From an uncultured Bryobacterales bacterium (lineage in GTDB: Bacteria > Acidobacteriota > Terriglobia > Bryobacterales > UBA6623), in NCBI GenBank assembly GCA_951813605.1, contig OX638379.1, positions 6,026,062 to 6,090,061 on the forward strand: DNA of 64,000 nucleotides, read 5' to 3'. The notes beneath the pieces were generated by a model. That model saw only the letters and a list, made by a program, of their open reading frames with translations. It searched no databases and had not been told where the DNA came from. The translations under genes and the position numbers were made by a program. Below, piece after piece: positions 49,192 through 58,000 of this stretch; position 1 is the stretch's first letter; the number at the start of each line of letters is the position of its first letter.

Positions 49192-50277
49192 ATGTTCGTC
49201 GACGAGGCGGTAATAAGAGTCAGGGCCGGCAAAGGCGGGCACGGCTGCGTTGCCTTCCGCAGAGAGAAGTACGTGCCTCGCGGGGGCCCTGCCGGAGGGG
49301 ACGGCGGCCATGGCGGACATGTCGTGCTTCGCTCCCTGAGCCGTCTCAGTACGCTCACGCACTTCCGTTTCCAGCCCGAACAGAAGGCCGAGAACGGACG
49401 GCATGGGGAGGGCAGCAACAAAACCGGACGCACTGGCAGGAACCTAGTTCTGGATGTGCCGCCAGGCACGCTGGTCTACGACGAGAGTACCGGCGAGCTG
49501 CTCTATGACTTCGATGGCCCCGACTTGGAGTTCCGCGCGGCGCAGGGCGGGCGCGGGGGCCGCGGCAACACGCACTTCAAGTCTTCCACGAATCGCGCCC
49601 CTCGGTTCGCGGAAGAAGGCACCGAGGGCGAGGCCATGACACTGCGGCTGTCGCTCAAGCTGCTCGCGGATGTCGGGCTAGTGGGCTTTCCCAACGCCGG
49701 CAAGTCCACGCTCATTGCACGAATTTCCGCCGCCCGGCCGAGAATCGCGGACTATCCATTCACCACCCTCCAGCCCAACCTCGGCGTGGTCGACCTCGGT
49801 GACTTCGACACGTTCTTGGTGGCCGACATCCCAGGATTGATCGAAGGTGCCCACCAGGGCCACGGACTCGGTGACCGCTTCCTGCGCCACATCGAACGCA
49901 CCAAGATTCTCGTCCACCTGGTTGACCTGAGCGACGCCACGGGTCGCGACCCCGTACGGGACTACGAGATCATCGCGAATGAATTGGCCAGCTTTTCGCC
50001 CTCGCTGGCGGAGAAACCCTGTATCGTGGCTGGGACAAAGCTCGACGCCATGCAGAAGCCAGAGCGCATGGAGGCACTGCGACGGCACTGTGCGTCGCGA
50101 CAGCTGGCCTTTCAGCCCATTTCGTCCGTAACCGGCAGGGGTGTCGACTCCTTGCTCCGGGAGATGGGCCAACTTGTGCGGGAAGCAAGGGAGGCCGAGC
50201 TGGAGCGCTCGCGCAACGCTCCGGCCCTAACCAGTTGGATGTCGCCCGACATGCCGCGATCCAAGGAGGCACCCTAG
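49192..50277 (+). CDS. obgE: GTPase Obg/CgtA
   Basis: The product has 361 residues. The glycine-rich Obg domain fills residues 1-158 (GKGGHGCVAFRREKYVPRGG, GGDGGHGGHVVL, GGRGGRGNTHFKSSTNRAPR). The GTPase domain follows: VGLVGFPNAGKSTLIARISA (P-loop), PFTTLQPNLG (switch I), DIPGLIEGAHQGHGLG (switch II), GTKLD (G4) and PISSVTG (G5). It lacks the extra C-terminal OCT domain. It acts in ribosome assembly and stress signalling. Its TAG overlaps the GTG start of nadD by one base (TAGTG). Confidence 0.96.
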   Translation: MFVDEAVIRVRAGKGGHGCVAFRREKYVPRGGPAGGDGGHGGHVVLRSLSRLSTLTHFRFQPEQKAENGRHGEGSNKTGRTGRNLVLDVPPGTLVYDESTGELLYDFDGPDLEFRAAQGGRGGRGNTHFKSSTNRAPRFAEEGTEGEAMTLRLSLKLLADVGLVGFPNAGKSTLIARISAARPRIADYPFTTLQPNLGVVDLGDFDTFLVADIPGLIEGAHQGHGLGDRFLRHIERTKILVHLVDLSDATGRDPVRDYEIIANELASFSPSLAEKPCIVAGTKLDAMQKPERMEALRRHCASRQLAFQPISSVTGRGVDSLLREMGQLVREAREAELERSRNAPALTSWMSPDMPRSKEAP

Positions 50278-50864
50278 TGAGGCTAGCTCTCTTCGGCGGC
50301 ACCTTCGACCCGATCCACAGCGGGCATCTTGAGGCCGCGATATCCGCTGCGGACGCGCACGCCCTTGATCGCGTGCTGCTGGTGCCGAGCGGCGTTCCGC
50401 CGCACAAGCCTGATGCTTGCCGAGCAGGGTACGAGCACCGCTTTCGCATGGTCGAGCTGGCCTGCGCGTCGGACCCTCGGCTGGCTGCGAGTCGACTGGA
50501 GGAGCCGCGACCCGACGGCAAGCCACATTACTCGGTCGACACCATCAGGCGAGCGCGGCAAGCGCTTGCCTTCGAGCCGCCCCTGCGCTTTGTCATTGGA
50601 ACCGACGCCTTCGCCGAAGTGTGCCTGTGGCGGGACGCGGAAAACGTCGCGGCCGCGGTCGAGTTCCTAGTAGTCGGTCGGCCAGGTTGCGAGCTGCCAG
50701 CGACAGGGGAAACCGTCGCGACGCGAAGAATCTTTGTCCCGTGCGCCCATCCGGCTTCGTCGCGGACCATGCGCCACCGTGTCAAGATCGGCGGAACCCT
50801 CGCCGACCTAGCTCCCCCCGCCGTGTGCGAGTATATCTGGGAGCGCGGGTTGTACAGGGGCTAG
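50277..50864 (+). CDS. nadD: Nicotinate-nucleotide adenylyltransferase
   Basis: The product has 195 residues. NadD motifs: LALFGGTFDPIHSGHLEAAI (the nucleotidyltransferase HxGH), VLLVPSGVPPHKPD, YEHRFRMVELACASDPRLAA, HYSVDTIRRARQAL, RFVIGTDAFAEV, and HPASSRTMRHRVK in place of the usual ISSTxxR. It makes nicotinate adenine dinucleotide for NAD synthesis. The GTG at 50277 lies eight bases after AAGGAGG (50263-50269) and overlaps the obgE stop, so it is coupled to obgE, a common pair. Confidence 0.94.
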   Translation: MRLALFGGTFDPIHSGHLEAAISAADAHALDRVLLVPSGVPPHKPDACRAGYEHRFRMVELACASDPRLAASRLEEPRPDGKPHYSVDTIRRARQALAFEPPLRFVIGTDAFAEVCLWRDAENVAAAVEFLVVGRPGCELPATGETVATRRIFVPCAHPASSRTMRHRVKIGGTLADLAPPAVCEYIWERGLYRG

Positions 50865-50932
50865 CCGTTCGGCCGCCAGCCAAGGGGCCACTCCTCGCGA
50901 TGGGCCAACTCCGCTCGTCCTACAATGAGGCT

Positions 50933-52261
50933 GTGAACTCGAGACGTGAATTCCTGTCGATGCTAGGCGCTGCGGGGCCGCTCGCGGCCGCCTCGCCGCG
51001 GAACTGGCCCCAGTTCCGCGGCGCGGATTCGCTCGGCACCTCGGAGGATGACCCCCGCCTCCCCGAGAGTTGGAGTGCCACGGAAAATGTGATCTGGAAG
51101 ACCCCGCTTGAGGGCATGGCGTGGGCGGGTCCGGTGGTTTGGGATGACCGAGTCTTCTTGACAAACGTGATCAGCCAGGGCGCTGTCGAGCCGGTCAGGA
51201 AGGGCCTGTACTTCGGCGGAGACCGGCCTAGCATCTCCCAGGACCCGCACCGCTGGGTGGCTTATGGGATTGACTTCGCCACGGGCGAGATCGCTTGGGA
51301 GACGGAACTGCGTCGCGGCATCCCGCCGACTCCCCGGCACCTGAAGAACTCCTATGCGTCCGAGACTCCGGTCACGGACGGCGAGCGCGTGTACGCGCAC
51401 TTCGGATACCTCGCCACGTGGTGCCTTGACCTGGACGGGAAGGTCCTATGGAAGCGGGACTGGAAGCCCTACAAGATCCGCAACGACTGGGGCACGGCTG
51501 CCTCTCCTGTCCTCCACGAGGGCCGGCTCTACTTAATCAACGACAACGAGGAGCATTCCACGCTAAGCTGCCTTGAGAAGGTTACCGGGCGGACGATCTG
51601 GGAAGTGGAACGGGACGAGGGAAGCAACTGGTCCACCCCCTTCGTATGGGAAAACGATGTCAGAACCGAGATCGTCACGACGGGAACCGGAAAGGTGCGC
51701 TCCTACGATTTGGACGGCAAGCTGCTCTGGGAACTGGGCGGAATGTCCTCCATCGTGATTCCCGTGCCGTTCGCCGGGCACGGCATGCTGTACATCTCCT
51801 CTGGTTACGTAGGCGATCAGAAGCGACCCGTATTCGCGCTCAGGCCGGGCGCCGAGGGGGACATCAGCCTTGCGGCGGACCAGCGCAGCAACGATTTCAT
51901 CGCGTGGCATCATCCGCAGGCTGCTCCCTACAACCCGTCGCCGCTGCTGTACAAGGACCTCTATTACACGCTGTACGACCGCGGCTTCCTTACCTGCCAT
52001 GACGCTGTCACAGGTGAGGAAGTGTACGGCAAGCAGCGACTCGACCGTGACTCGAAGGCCTTCACTGCGTCGCCGTGGGCGTACAACGACCGGGTCTTCT
52101 GCCTTAGCGAGGACGGCGACTGCTTCGTGCTGGAGCACGGACGCGACTACCGCCTGATGCGCAAGAACTCGATCGGCGAGTTGTCCATGGCGACACCCGC
52201 CATCGCGCAAGGAAGCCTCGTCCTGCGGACGGCGGAGCACCTGTACCGTATTGGCGGATAG
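50933..52261 (+). CDS. Exported PQQ-like beta-propeller protein
   Basis: The product has 442 residues. A twin-arginine leader (VNSRREFLSMLGAAGPLAAA) is followed by a PQQ-binding-like propeller: NWPQFRGADSLGTSEDDPRL, ENVIWKTPLEGMAWAGPVVW, WCLDLDGKVLWKRDWKPYKI, LSCLEKVTGRTIWEVERDEG, VRSYDLDGKLLWELGGMS and LTCHDAVTGEEVYGKQRL. Proteins of this type, common in Planctomycetes and Acidobacteriota, start with the WPQFRG motif and may lack PQQ; no cytochrome motif is present. An in-frame ATG at 50900 would add 11 residues. The GTG at 50933 was chosen for the leader and because TACAAT ends six bases before it. Confidence 0.87.
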   Translation: MNSRREFLSMLGAAGPLAAASPRNWPQFRGADSLGTSEDDPRLPESWSATENVIWKTPLEGMAWAGPVVWDDRVFLTNVISQGAVEPVRKGLYFGGDRPSISQDPHRWVAYGIDFATGEIAWETELRRGIPPTPRHLKNSYASETPVTDGERVYAHFGYLATWCLDLDGKVLWKRDWKPYKIRNDWGTAASPVLHEGRLYLINDNEEHSTLSCLEKVTGRTIWEVERDEGSNWSTPFVWENDVRTEIVTTGTGKVRSYDLDGKLLWELGGMSSIVIPVPFAGHGMLYISSGYVGDQKRPVFALRPGAEGDISLAADQRSNDFIAWHHPQAAPYNPSPLLYKDLYYTLYDRGFLTCHDAVTGEEVYGKQRLDRDSKAFTASPWAYNDRVFCLSEDGDCFVLEHGRDYRLMRKNSIGELSMATPAIAQGSLVLRTAEHLYRIGG

Positions 52262-52296
52262 GCGCCGAGCTACCTGCGGGCGGCGGGCCTGGCGCG

Positions 52297-53844
52297 CTAC
52301 TGCTTGGACGCCATTAACGAGCGCAACCGTCGCATGCGGTCGGGACTCCGCAGCTGTCGCAGGGCCTTGGCTTCGATCTGGCGGATCCTCTCGCGAGTGA
52401 CCGAGAATTCCTGTCCGATCTCCTCCAGCGTGTGCTCGCGCTCGCAACCGATTCCGAACCGCATCCGAACCACCTTCTCTTCCTTGGGAGAAAGTGTGGT
52501 GAGCACGTCACCAGTCTCCTCCTTGACATTAGCGTCGATCACCGTTTCCACCGGCGAATCTACCCACTTGTCCTCGATCAGGTCGCCCAACGCTGATTCG
52601 CCGTCTCGGCCCACCGGCGTCTCCAGCGACACAGGATCGCGTGAGATGCTCTTGAGCTTTTGCACCTTCTCGGGAGGGATCTCCATGCGCTCACCGATCT
52701 CTTCGTTATTCGGCGCCCGGCCCAGTTCCTTCTCAAGCTCCCGCGAAGCCCGGAGGAACTTGTTCATCGACTCGTTCATGTGAACCGGAATGCGGATCGT
52801 CCGCGACTGGTCCGCGATGGCCCGCGTGATTGCTTGACGGATCCACCAAGTCGCGTAGGTCGAGAACTTGAAGCCGCGCCGGAATTCGAATTTCTCGGCG
52901 GCGCGCATCAGGCCGATATTGCCTTCCTGGATCAAGTCGAGCAAGTGCAGTCCGCGGTTGACGTATTTCTTGGCAACCGACACCACGAGCCTGAGGTTTG
53001 CCTCAACCAAGGCTTTCTTGGCATGCTCGGCCTCTCGCTCGCCCGCGCGGATCATCTTGGCGCATGCCCTAGCCTCTTCGGAAGCCATTCCGGTTTCCGC
53101 CTGGGCTAGGCGCAACTGCTTGTAGAGGAGGCGAATCCGCGAGTGGTAGTCACGCGGCCTGACCGGGTTGCTCTTGAGCCGTCTGATCTTCGAGTCCAAC
53201 TGCCGAAGGCGCTTGTGGGCGTTGAGCAGAATCTCGCAATACTCATCCCAGACGTACTGCTTGAGCTTGATCTGCTGCATCGCCTGGGAGACCCTTATGA
53301 CCTGCCGGCGACGAATCCACTCCAGCCTGCGATACTCCTTCCGGATCTTCTGATTCGGCTTCGGGACCGCCATCTGCTGCTCCTCGACGCGAGCCAGCCG
53401 GTTATACGCCCGCAGCAAGAGCGTGAACTGGTAGCGAACCTGCTTCTCCCTGAGCGCCATGGAATCCGGGCCATCGTCGGAGGTATGCGGGATGTCAACC
53501 ACCGCGGTGGTTTTGATCTCGGCTCGCTTGATCCGCTCGTATTGCTCCAGCAGGCGCCGAATCGTCGAGGGGTTGCGCGAGATCGCCTTCCACATGCGAA
53601 TCTTGCCGCGCTCCATTCGACGGGCGAGGTCCACCTCGCCCTCGCGAGTCAGCAGGGGCACGGCTCCCATCTCCCGCAGGTACACTCGGACGGGATCGTC
53701 GGTATAGACCGCTTCCTCGGGCACTTGGGCCTTCGGCGACTTGGAGCGCCTGCGCGCGACGCGCAAGGCCGCGGCTGACGACTTGCTCGATTTTCTCCGG
53801 GTCTTGCTTTTGGTGACTCTGGTCGGGCTCTTCTTTCGCGTCAA
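52297..53844 (-). CDS. rpoD: Primary sigma factor RpoD
   Basis: The product has 515 residues. Region 1.2 begins at about residue 49 (DDPVRVYLREMGAVPLLTRE), so region 1.1 is missing and replaced by a Lys/Arg/Ser-rich tail. A non-conserved region of about 200 residues follows. Then come regions 2.1-2.4 (ANLRLVVSVAKKYVNRGLHL, DLIQEGNIGLMRAAEKFEFR, GFKFSTYATWWIRQAITRAI), region 3 (MNKFLRASRELEKELGRAPN) and region 4 (LEEIGQEFSVTRERIRQIEA). It directs RNA polymerase to housekeeping promoters such as those at 2516 and 13879. The only in-frame start is TTG at 53844, with AGGGAAG before it. Confidence 0.95.
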   Translation of the reverse strand: MTRKKSPTRVTKSKTRRKSSKSSAAALRVARRRSKSPKAQVPEEAVYTDDPVRVYLREMGAVPLLTREGEVDLARRMERGKIRMWKAISRNPSTIRRLLEQYERIKRAEIKTTAVVDIPHTSDDGPDSMALREKQVRYQFTLLLRAYNRLARVEEQQMAVPKPNQKIRKEYRRLEWIRRRQVIRVSQAMQQIKLKQYVWDEYCEILLNAHKRLRQLDSKIRRLKSNPVRPRDYHSRIRLLYKQLRLAQAETGMASEEARACAKMIRAGEREAEHAKKALVEANLRLVVSVAKKYVNRGLHLLDLIQEGNIGLMRAAEKFEFRRGFKFSTYATWWIRQAITRAIADQSRTIRIPVHMNESMNKFLRASRELEKELGRAPNNEEIGERMEIPPEKVQKLKSISRDPVSLETPVGRDGESALGDLIEDKWVDSPVETVIDANVKEETGDVLTTLSPKEEKVVRMRFGIGCEREHTLEEIGQEFSVTRERIRQIEAKALRQLRSPDRMRRLRSLMASKQ

Positions 53845-54555
53845 GACTGCACTTCCCTACTCAAGGGCCAGCCGTCGAGCCGCCACGCCGCGCCTCACGG
53901 CACGGTGTCCCGGCAATCGGCGGGTGGTCAATCGTTCTGTTCTTCCAACTGGAGACCGGAACCCTCGGGCACGGATGAAATGTTACTTGCTTGCCCCGCG
54001 TGCAACTGGGCCTGGGAATCCGCTCGAAGTCCGGCACCCGGCGGCCTCAGGGGGCACCGGGCAGGTTTGCTTCGCTATCAGTATGGAGCATACATTGCGT
54101 GAACGCAAGATCTTTGGCAAGAAATCTGCGCGCACGCATGGCCGGGAAACCGCAAATCCGGGATGCGTAGGCCTGGCAAGGACTCTATCGTCCCGAAAGC
54201 GGGACTTCGTCGCACATTATGCTAGGCGGTCTCGGACTGCAACGGTCTCCTGGATGCGCCAGTCCAACCGCCCCGCGGGAAGTCCGCGAAGGGTCGTGGC
54301 GCAGGCTCCTTGGGTGCGACCGTCGCGAGCGGTCAACTCGCGCCGACTGCATTCAAGAGCCTCGTTGCAGCACATCAAGCCCTCGGGAGAGTCGTCGAAG
54401 ACCAGTCCGGGCGTTGCCGGCCTGCTGCAATCGAGGGCGGATATCACGGATGCGCTCGCATCCGATGCTGATCCGCCCGGGACGGCACCGTCGCCGGTAG
54501 CGCAGCTCTTAGACGCACCCGGCCCCTGCCAGCTTCGCTGGAGTAGACTCGAATA
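53845..54555. other. Intergenic, about 710 bp, nothing recognised
   Basis: This lies between rpoD (leftward) and a dehydrogenase gene (rightward). Open frames on both strands lack motifs and are interrupted. It should hold the rpoD promoter. TAGACT at 54544-54549 precedes the rightward gene by six bases. Confidence 0.35.
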
Positions 54556-55545
54556 ATGTTAAGAGTCTGGACTGAGCGGCCGATCCTGCCCGACCTCGTG
54601 GCCAGGCTGGACGGCGTGGCGGAACCGATCGGCCCCGGTGCCGCGACCCCCGACGACTTTCTCTCGGCGTTCCCGCGCGCTGACTGCATTCTGGCCGGAG
54701 GCATGCCTTATGACGGGGCCACCATGGACCTCGCCCCTGGCCTCCTAATCATTTCGCGCATGGGGATCGGCTTCGAGAACATTGACGTCCAAGCGGCAAC
54801 CGATCGCGGAATCGCTGTAACCTACACCCCCGACGGCCCGACCATCGCGACCGCCGAACACGGCATTGCCCTGATGTTCGCAGTGGCCAAGGATGTGAAG
54901 AAGGCGTCTTGGGGGCTCGTCCACGACAGGCGGCCCGACTATTACGGACGCCATGCTGCGGTGGAGGTGTTCGAAGCCCGAGTCGGTTTGGTAGGTCTCG
55001 GTCGGATCGGCTCGCGGGTCGCGCGGATCCTCTCGGCGGCCGGCGCCCGCGTCTCGGCGTACGATCCGTACATCAATCCAGCCAAGGCCGCTGCGCTGGA
55101 CGTTGAACTCGCCCCGTCCCTAGAGAGCCTCTTGGCACAGTCCGACATTGTGTCTCTTCACCTGCCCTTGAGCAGTTCCACGCGACACCTCATCAACGAG
55201 GGAACGCTCGCGCAGATGAAGACGGGATCCATCCTCGTCAATGTCTCGCGAGGCGGGCTGGTCGACGAAGCGGCGCTCCTGAGGGCGTTGGATAGGGGGC
55301 GCTTGCGAGGGGCTGGCTTGGATGTTACCGATCCAGAGCCCGCCGAGGCGGACAACCCGCTGCTGCACCGCAACGATGTGATCATCACTCCTCATGTCGG
55401 CTCGGCCACTTACGCGGGGAAGAGGCGGATCCTGTCCCACGCGATCGAAAACCTGAAATGCGTCTTGCGCCGGGAGAGACCCGAGAACCTGCTCAATCCC
55501 GACGTCTGGGAGAGGGCATCGGAACGGATCGGCAGCAGGGCATGA
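54556..55545 (+). CDS. D-isomer-specific 2-hydroxyacid dehydrogenase
   Basis: The product has 329 residues. The Rossmann NAD site is VGLVGLGRIGSRVARILSAA with YDPYI after it. The catalytic arginine is in ILVNVSRGGLVDEAALL, the glutamate in LDVTDPEPAEADNPL, and the histidine in IITPHVGSATYAGK. N-terminal segments LIISRMGIGFENIDVQAAT and ATAEHGIALMFAVAK match the substrate domain of the phosphoglycerate-dehydrogenase-like group. It reduces a 2-keto-acid with NADH, or the reverse; substrate unknown. It lacks the ACT domain of many SerA proteins, so a catabolic role is as likely as serine synthesis. Confidence 0.93.
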   Translation: MLRVWTERPILPDLVARLDGVAEPIGPGAATPDDFLSAFPRADCILAGGMPYDGATMDLAPGLLIISRMGIGFENIDVQAATDRGIAVTYTPDGPTIATAEHGIALMFAVAKDVKKASWGLVHDRRPDYYGRHAAVEVFEARVGLVGLGRIGSRVARILSAAGARVSAYDPYINPAKAAALDVELAPSLESLLAQSDIVSLHLPLSSSTRHLINEGTLAQMKTGSILVNVSRGGLVDEAALLRALDRGRLRGAGLDVTDPEPAEADNPLLHRNDVIITPHVGSATYAGKRRILSHAIENLKCVLRRERPENLLNPDVWERASERIGSRA

Positions 55546-55679
55546 AAGCAAGCGCCACCGTACTAGCAAGCCGGCTCCGGCATACGGAAGAGCCGGAAGT
55601 GCTTGCACACGCAGGGCTACGCACGGGCGGCCGCACCAAGCAAGCCCGGCCTTCGAATCAAGCCTGAAGCGGGTCTAGA

Positions 55680-56034
55680 GCTCGAAGCGGCTGCGTGACG
55701 TGAAGCCTGTTGGTAGTAGGTTGCTTGGCGTGCGATGTCGATTCGCGACGGTGGATCCCGCTTGTCCTACAAGGAGGCGGAGATGCTGCCGCGGGGGAGG
55801 ACAAGTCTGCCGAAGGCTGGGGCCGTCCGTCGGCAGTTCGCCTTCGCCGGGGCCTTTTCCGGGCAAGAGTCGCTGCCGATACTCCGCTGGTCAAACCGGC
55901 CTCAGCATGGACGGCGAGTGCTTGAGCACCGGCAATTGGTGCAAGCTCAGCACTAGAAGGGTCCATTCCGGTGCAAGGCGTGCTGGGGATGCTCCCGCGG
56001 TGCTCGCTGCACCCGTCTGGCTCTTCGGCTCCGG
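55680..56034 (+). other. Hairpin-rich intergenic block, candidate structured RNA or leader
   Basis: This stretch of about 355 bases carries several nested inverted repeats. CTTGTCCT (55761-55768) pairs with AGGACAAG (55798-55805). CTGCCGA (55807-55813) pairs with TCGGCAG (55830-55836), and the overlapping CGAAGGC (55811-55817) pairs with GCCTTCG (55840-55846), so these two exclude each other. AGTGCT-GAGC pairs with GCTC-AGCACT across about 55917-55954. GGTGCA pairs with TGCACC across about 55970-56013. No frame has a recognisable domain. It lacks the core motifs of RNase P RNA, tmRNA and SRP RNA. The strand is a guess from the downstream gene. Confidence 0.3.
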
Positions 56035-56952
56035 ATGCTAGCGAACATTGACAAAGCCCGCCAATTGCGGCGGAACCTCGAAACAGCCCTATCTGCTAGG
56101 CTCGTTGAAGATTCCGTTTCGCGCAGCGGTACGAATGCATTCCGAAGCGCGCGTCGCGGCCAAGTCGGAGACTACAAGAAACTGCGCGCCTGCGTTCTCG
56201 GAAGCGGATCGAGCGGCAACTCGACGCATGTTGCGACAGAACGGGTCCGCGTCCTCTTTGACGCGGGGCTCAGTTGCCGGCAGATTCAGTTGCGGCTTGA
56301 AGCAATAGGGGAAGATTATCGGGACCTGGACGCGGTGGTCGTGTCGCACGAGCATTCGGACCACGTCAAGGGGCTTGAGGTCCTAGCGCGCAAGACAGGG
56401 GTCAAGATCTTCGCGACCGAGCTGACCGCAAGCGCGCTCTCATGGAAAAAGGCAGTCCCCGAGCTGACGGCCATCGAGGCAGGCCGCGGTTTTTCCATCG
56501 GGGATCTGGCGATTGAGACCTTTACGGTTTCTCACGACGCAATTGATCCGGTAGGATTCTGCGTGCGCCAGAATAGCTGCAAGCTCTCGATCGCTACGGA
56601 CCTAGGCTACGTGACGGACTCGGTTCGCTATCACCTGGCAAAGTCGGACCTGCTGGTACTAGAGTCTAACCACGACTTGGAGATGCTGAAGTCCGGGCCC
56701 TATCCGTGGGAGATCAAGCAGCGAGTTATGAGCAGGGACGGCCACCTGTCGAATTCCGCCGTGGCCGAGTATCTATTCCGTGACTGGGACCGAGAATCTC
56801 GTACCATCGTGCTCGCTCATCTCAGCAGCAACAATAACCATCCCGCTATAGCAGAAATGGACGCGCGCGCTGCCCTCGACTCGGTTGGAGCGAGCGCAAC
56901 GAAGTTGCTCATCGCCAGACAAGACGCACCGACGACAGTGTTCGATCTGTAG
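56035..56952 (+). CDS. MBL-fold metallo-hydrolase of the YycJ/WalJ type
   Basis: The product has 305 residues. The core starts at about residue 51 with ACVLGSGSSGNSTHVATERV, then LDAVVVSHEHSDHVKGLEVL (the HxHxDH zinc site), ETFTVSHDAIDPVGFCVRQN, SIATDLGYVTDSV, LVLESNHDLEMLKSGPYPW and TIVLAHLSSNNNHPAIAEMD. This is the YycJ/WalJ type of beta-lactamase-fold protein, thought to be an exonuclease-like enzyme coordinating cell-wall metabolism with division. The first 45 residues are not conserved; the ATG at 56035 is the only ATG that fits, so the true start is uncertain. It follows the hairpin-rich block. Confidence 0.9.
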   Translation: MLANIDKARQLRRNLETALSARLVEDSVSRSGTNAFRSARRGQVGDYKKLRACVLGSGSSGNSTHVATERVRVLFDAGLSCRQIQLRLEAIGEDYRDLDAVVVSHEHSDHVKGLEVLARKTGVKIFATELTASALSWKKAVPELTAIEAGRGFSIGDLAIETFTVSHDAIDPVGFCVRQNSCKLSIATDLGYVTDSVRYHLAKSDLLVLESNHDLEMLKSGPYPWEIKQRVMSRDGHLSNSAVAEYLFRDWDRESRTIVLAHLSSNNNHPAIAEMDARAALDSVGASATKLLIARQDAPTTVFDL

Positions 56953-56991
56953 GGCAGCCTCCGCTTGTCCTTCCGACCGCCCGATGTATTG

Positions 56992-57960
56992 TCAGTCGTG
57001 CCCAACGGTTCGGCCGAACTCGTGATCCGAGGCCGCGGGCGGGACGGATCCCAGATTCACCGGCGGCAGATTCAACAAGCCTGCGAAGAATGCATGCATG
57101 GCGAATGACTGCAGGCCGAATATTGGAAAAACAACGTATGCCACGACCGGAAGCTCGAAGACTTTGAGGTCGGCACCGAGGGCCGCGATCCCGTACCATT
57201 TCGCGTCCGCCCAATAGTTGAGGCACTCCGCCATCAATCCGCAATAGGCCCCCGAGAGCGCCAGCGCGGCACAGCGCCTGCGATTGCCGGCTAGCCAGTC
57301 GAGCCAGAGACTGGACCGACCTAGGACGAGATTCAACGGATCGAGCAGCAGCAAGAACCCTGCACCGACAAGCGCGAAGAGGTGCTCGCCCGTATCGAGT
57401 CGCGGGACGAGGACTGGCAAAGCTAGGCAGAGCGTTCCCGCAGCGACGACCGTTACGACGCGGCCAAGACGCGGCATCTCGGAAGAAAGCGGTCTTTTCG
57501 CGAACCGAAACCCGACAGCAAGGAGAAGATCGGCGGTTTCGAACAGCGCGGGCCAAATGCAAGCGTAGGACCACCCTAGCAGCAAGTATCGAGACAGCCC
57601 GCTCGGCAAGCCGGCCCTGTACCAGGCCGCCAAGCGGAGGTTGTACCACTCGAAAGGCAGCCAGAGGAATAGCGAAAGGACCGCCAGCCATAGGAATGCC
57701 TCCGGTTGGGTTCGAAGAATGGAGCGGCCTCGCACCGAGTAGACGGCCGAGTCGACCGCAAGCGCGTAGCCGCTACAAGCGAGAGCGCCCAGAAACGCAG
57801 GCTTCGACATCGGAGATCCGAGCAGACACGCGCAAGCGGCGAATACCGCCAGTCCGACGTACCCAGGAGCACCGAAGGCGAACCGTCGTGGCGCACGTGC
57901 CCAAGCCGCCACCAAGCTCGCCGTGGCAAGTATTGTCGCGACGAGTCCCGCAAGCGCCAC
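56992..57960 (-). CDS. Hypothetical multispanning membrane protein
   Basis: The product has 322 residues and about nine hydrophobic segments. Recurrent charged or aromatic points near helix ends are WLPFEWYNLRLAAWY, LLGWSYACIWPALFETADLL, GLMAECLNYWADAKWYGI and LKVFELPVVAYVVFPIFGLQ. The last pair (an N-Y-W motif and an F-E-L-P-V stretch) suggests a conserved membrane family, possibly distantly lycopene-cyclase-like, but this is only a hint. The GTG at 57960 was chosen, with TAGAGT eight bases before it, because the longer frame to 58080 would overlap the divergent UvrC-like gene. Confidence 0.7.
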   Translation of the reverse strand: MALAGLVATILATASLVAAWARAPRRFAFGAPGYVGLAVFAACACLLGSPMSKPAFLGALACSGYALAVDSAVYSVRGRSILRTQPEAFLWLAVLSLFLWLPFEWYNLRLAAWYRAGLPSGLSRYLLLGWSYACIWPALFETADLLLAVGFRFAKRPLSSEMPRLGRVVTVVAAGTLCLALPVLVPRLDTGEHLFALVGAGFLLLLDPLNLVLGRSSLWLDWLAGNRRRCAALALSGAYCGLMAECLNYWADAKWYGIAALGADLKVFELPVVAYVVFPIFGLQSFAMHAFFAGLLNLPPVNLGSVPPAASDHEFGRTVGHD

Positions 57961-58000
57961 CTTGGGATACTCTAGCGACTGCGACCGGAAGGTTTTTCTG

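Noticed and set aside
55680..56034. RNase P RNA, tmRNA, SRP RNA or a glycine/cobalamin riboswitch
   Set aside because: The diagnostic conserved cores (such as the GAGGAAAGTCC block of RNase P or the SRP GGAAG loop) are absent.
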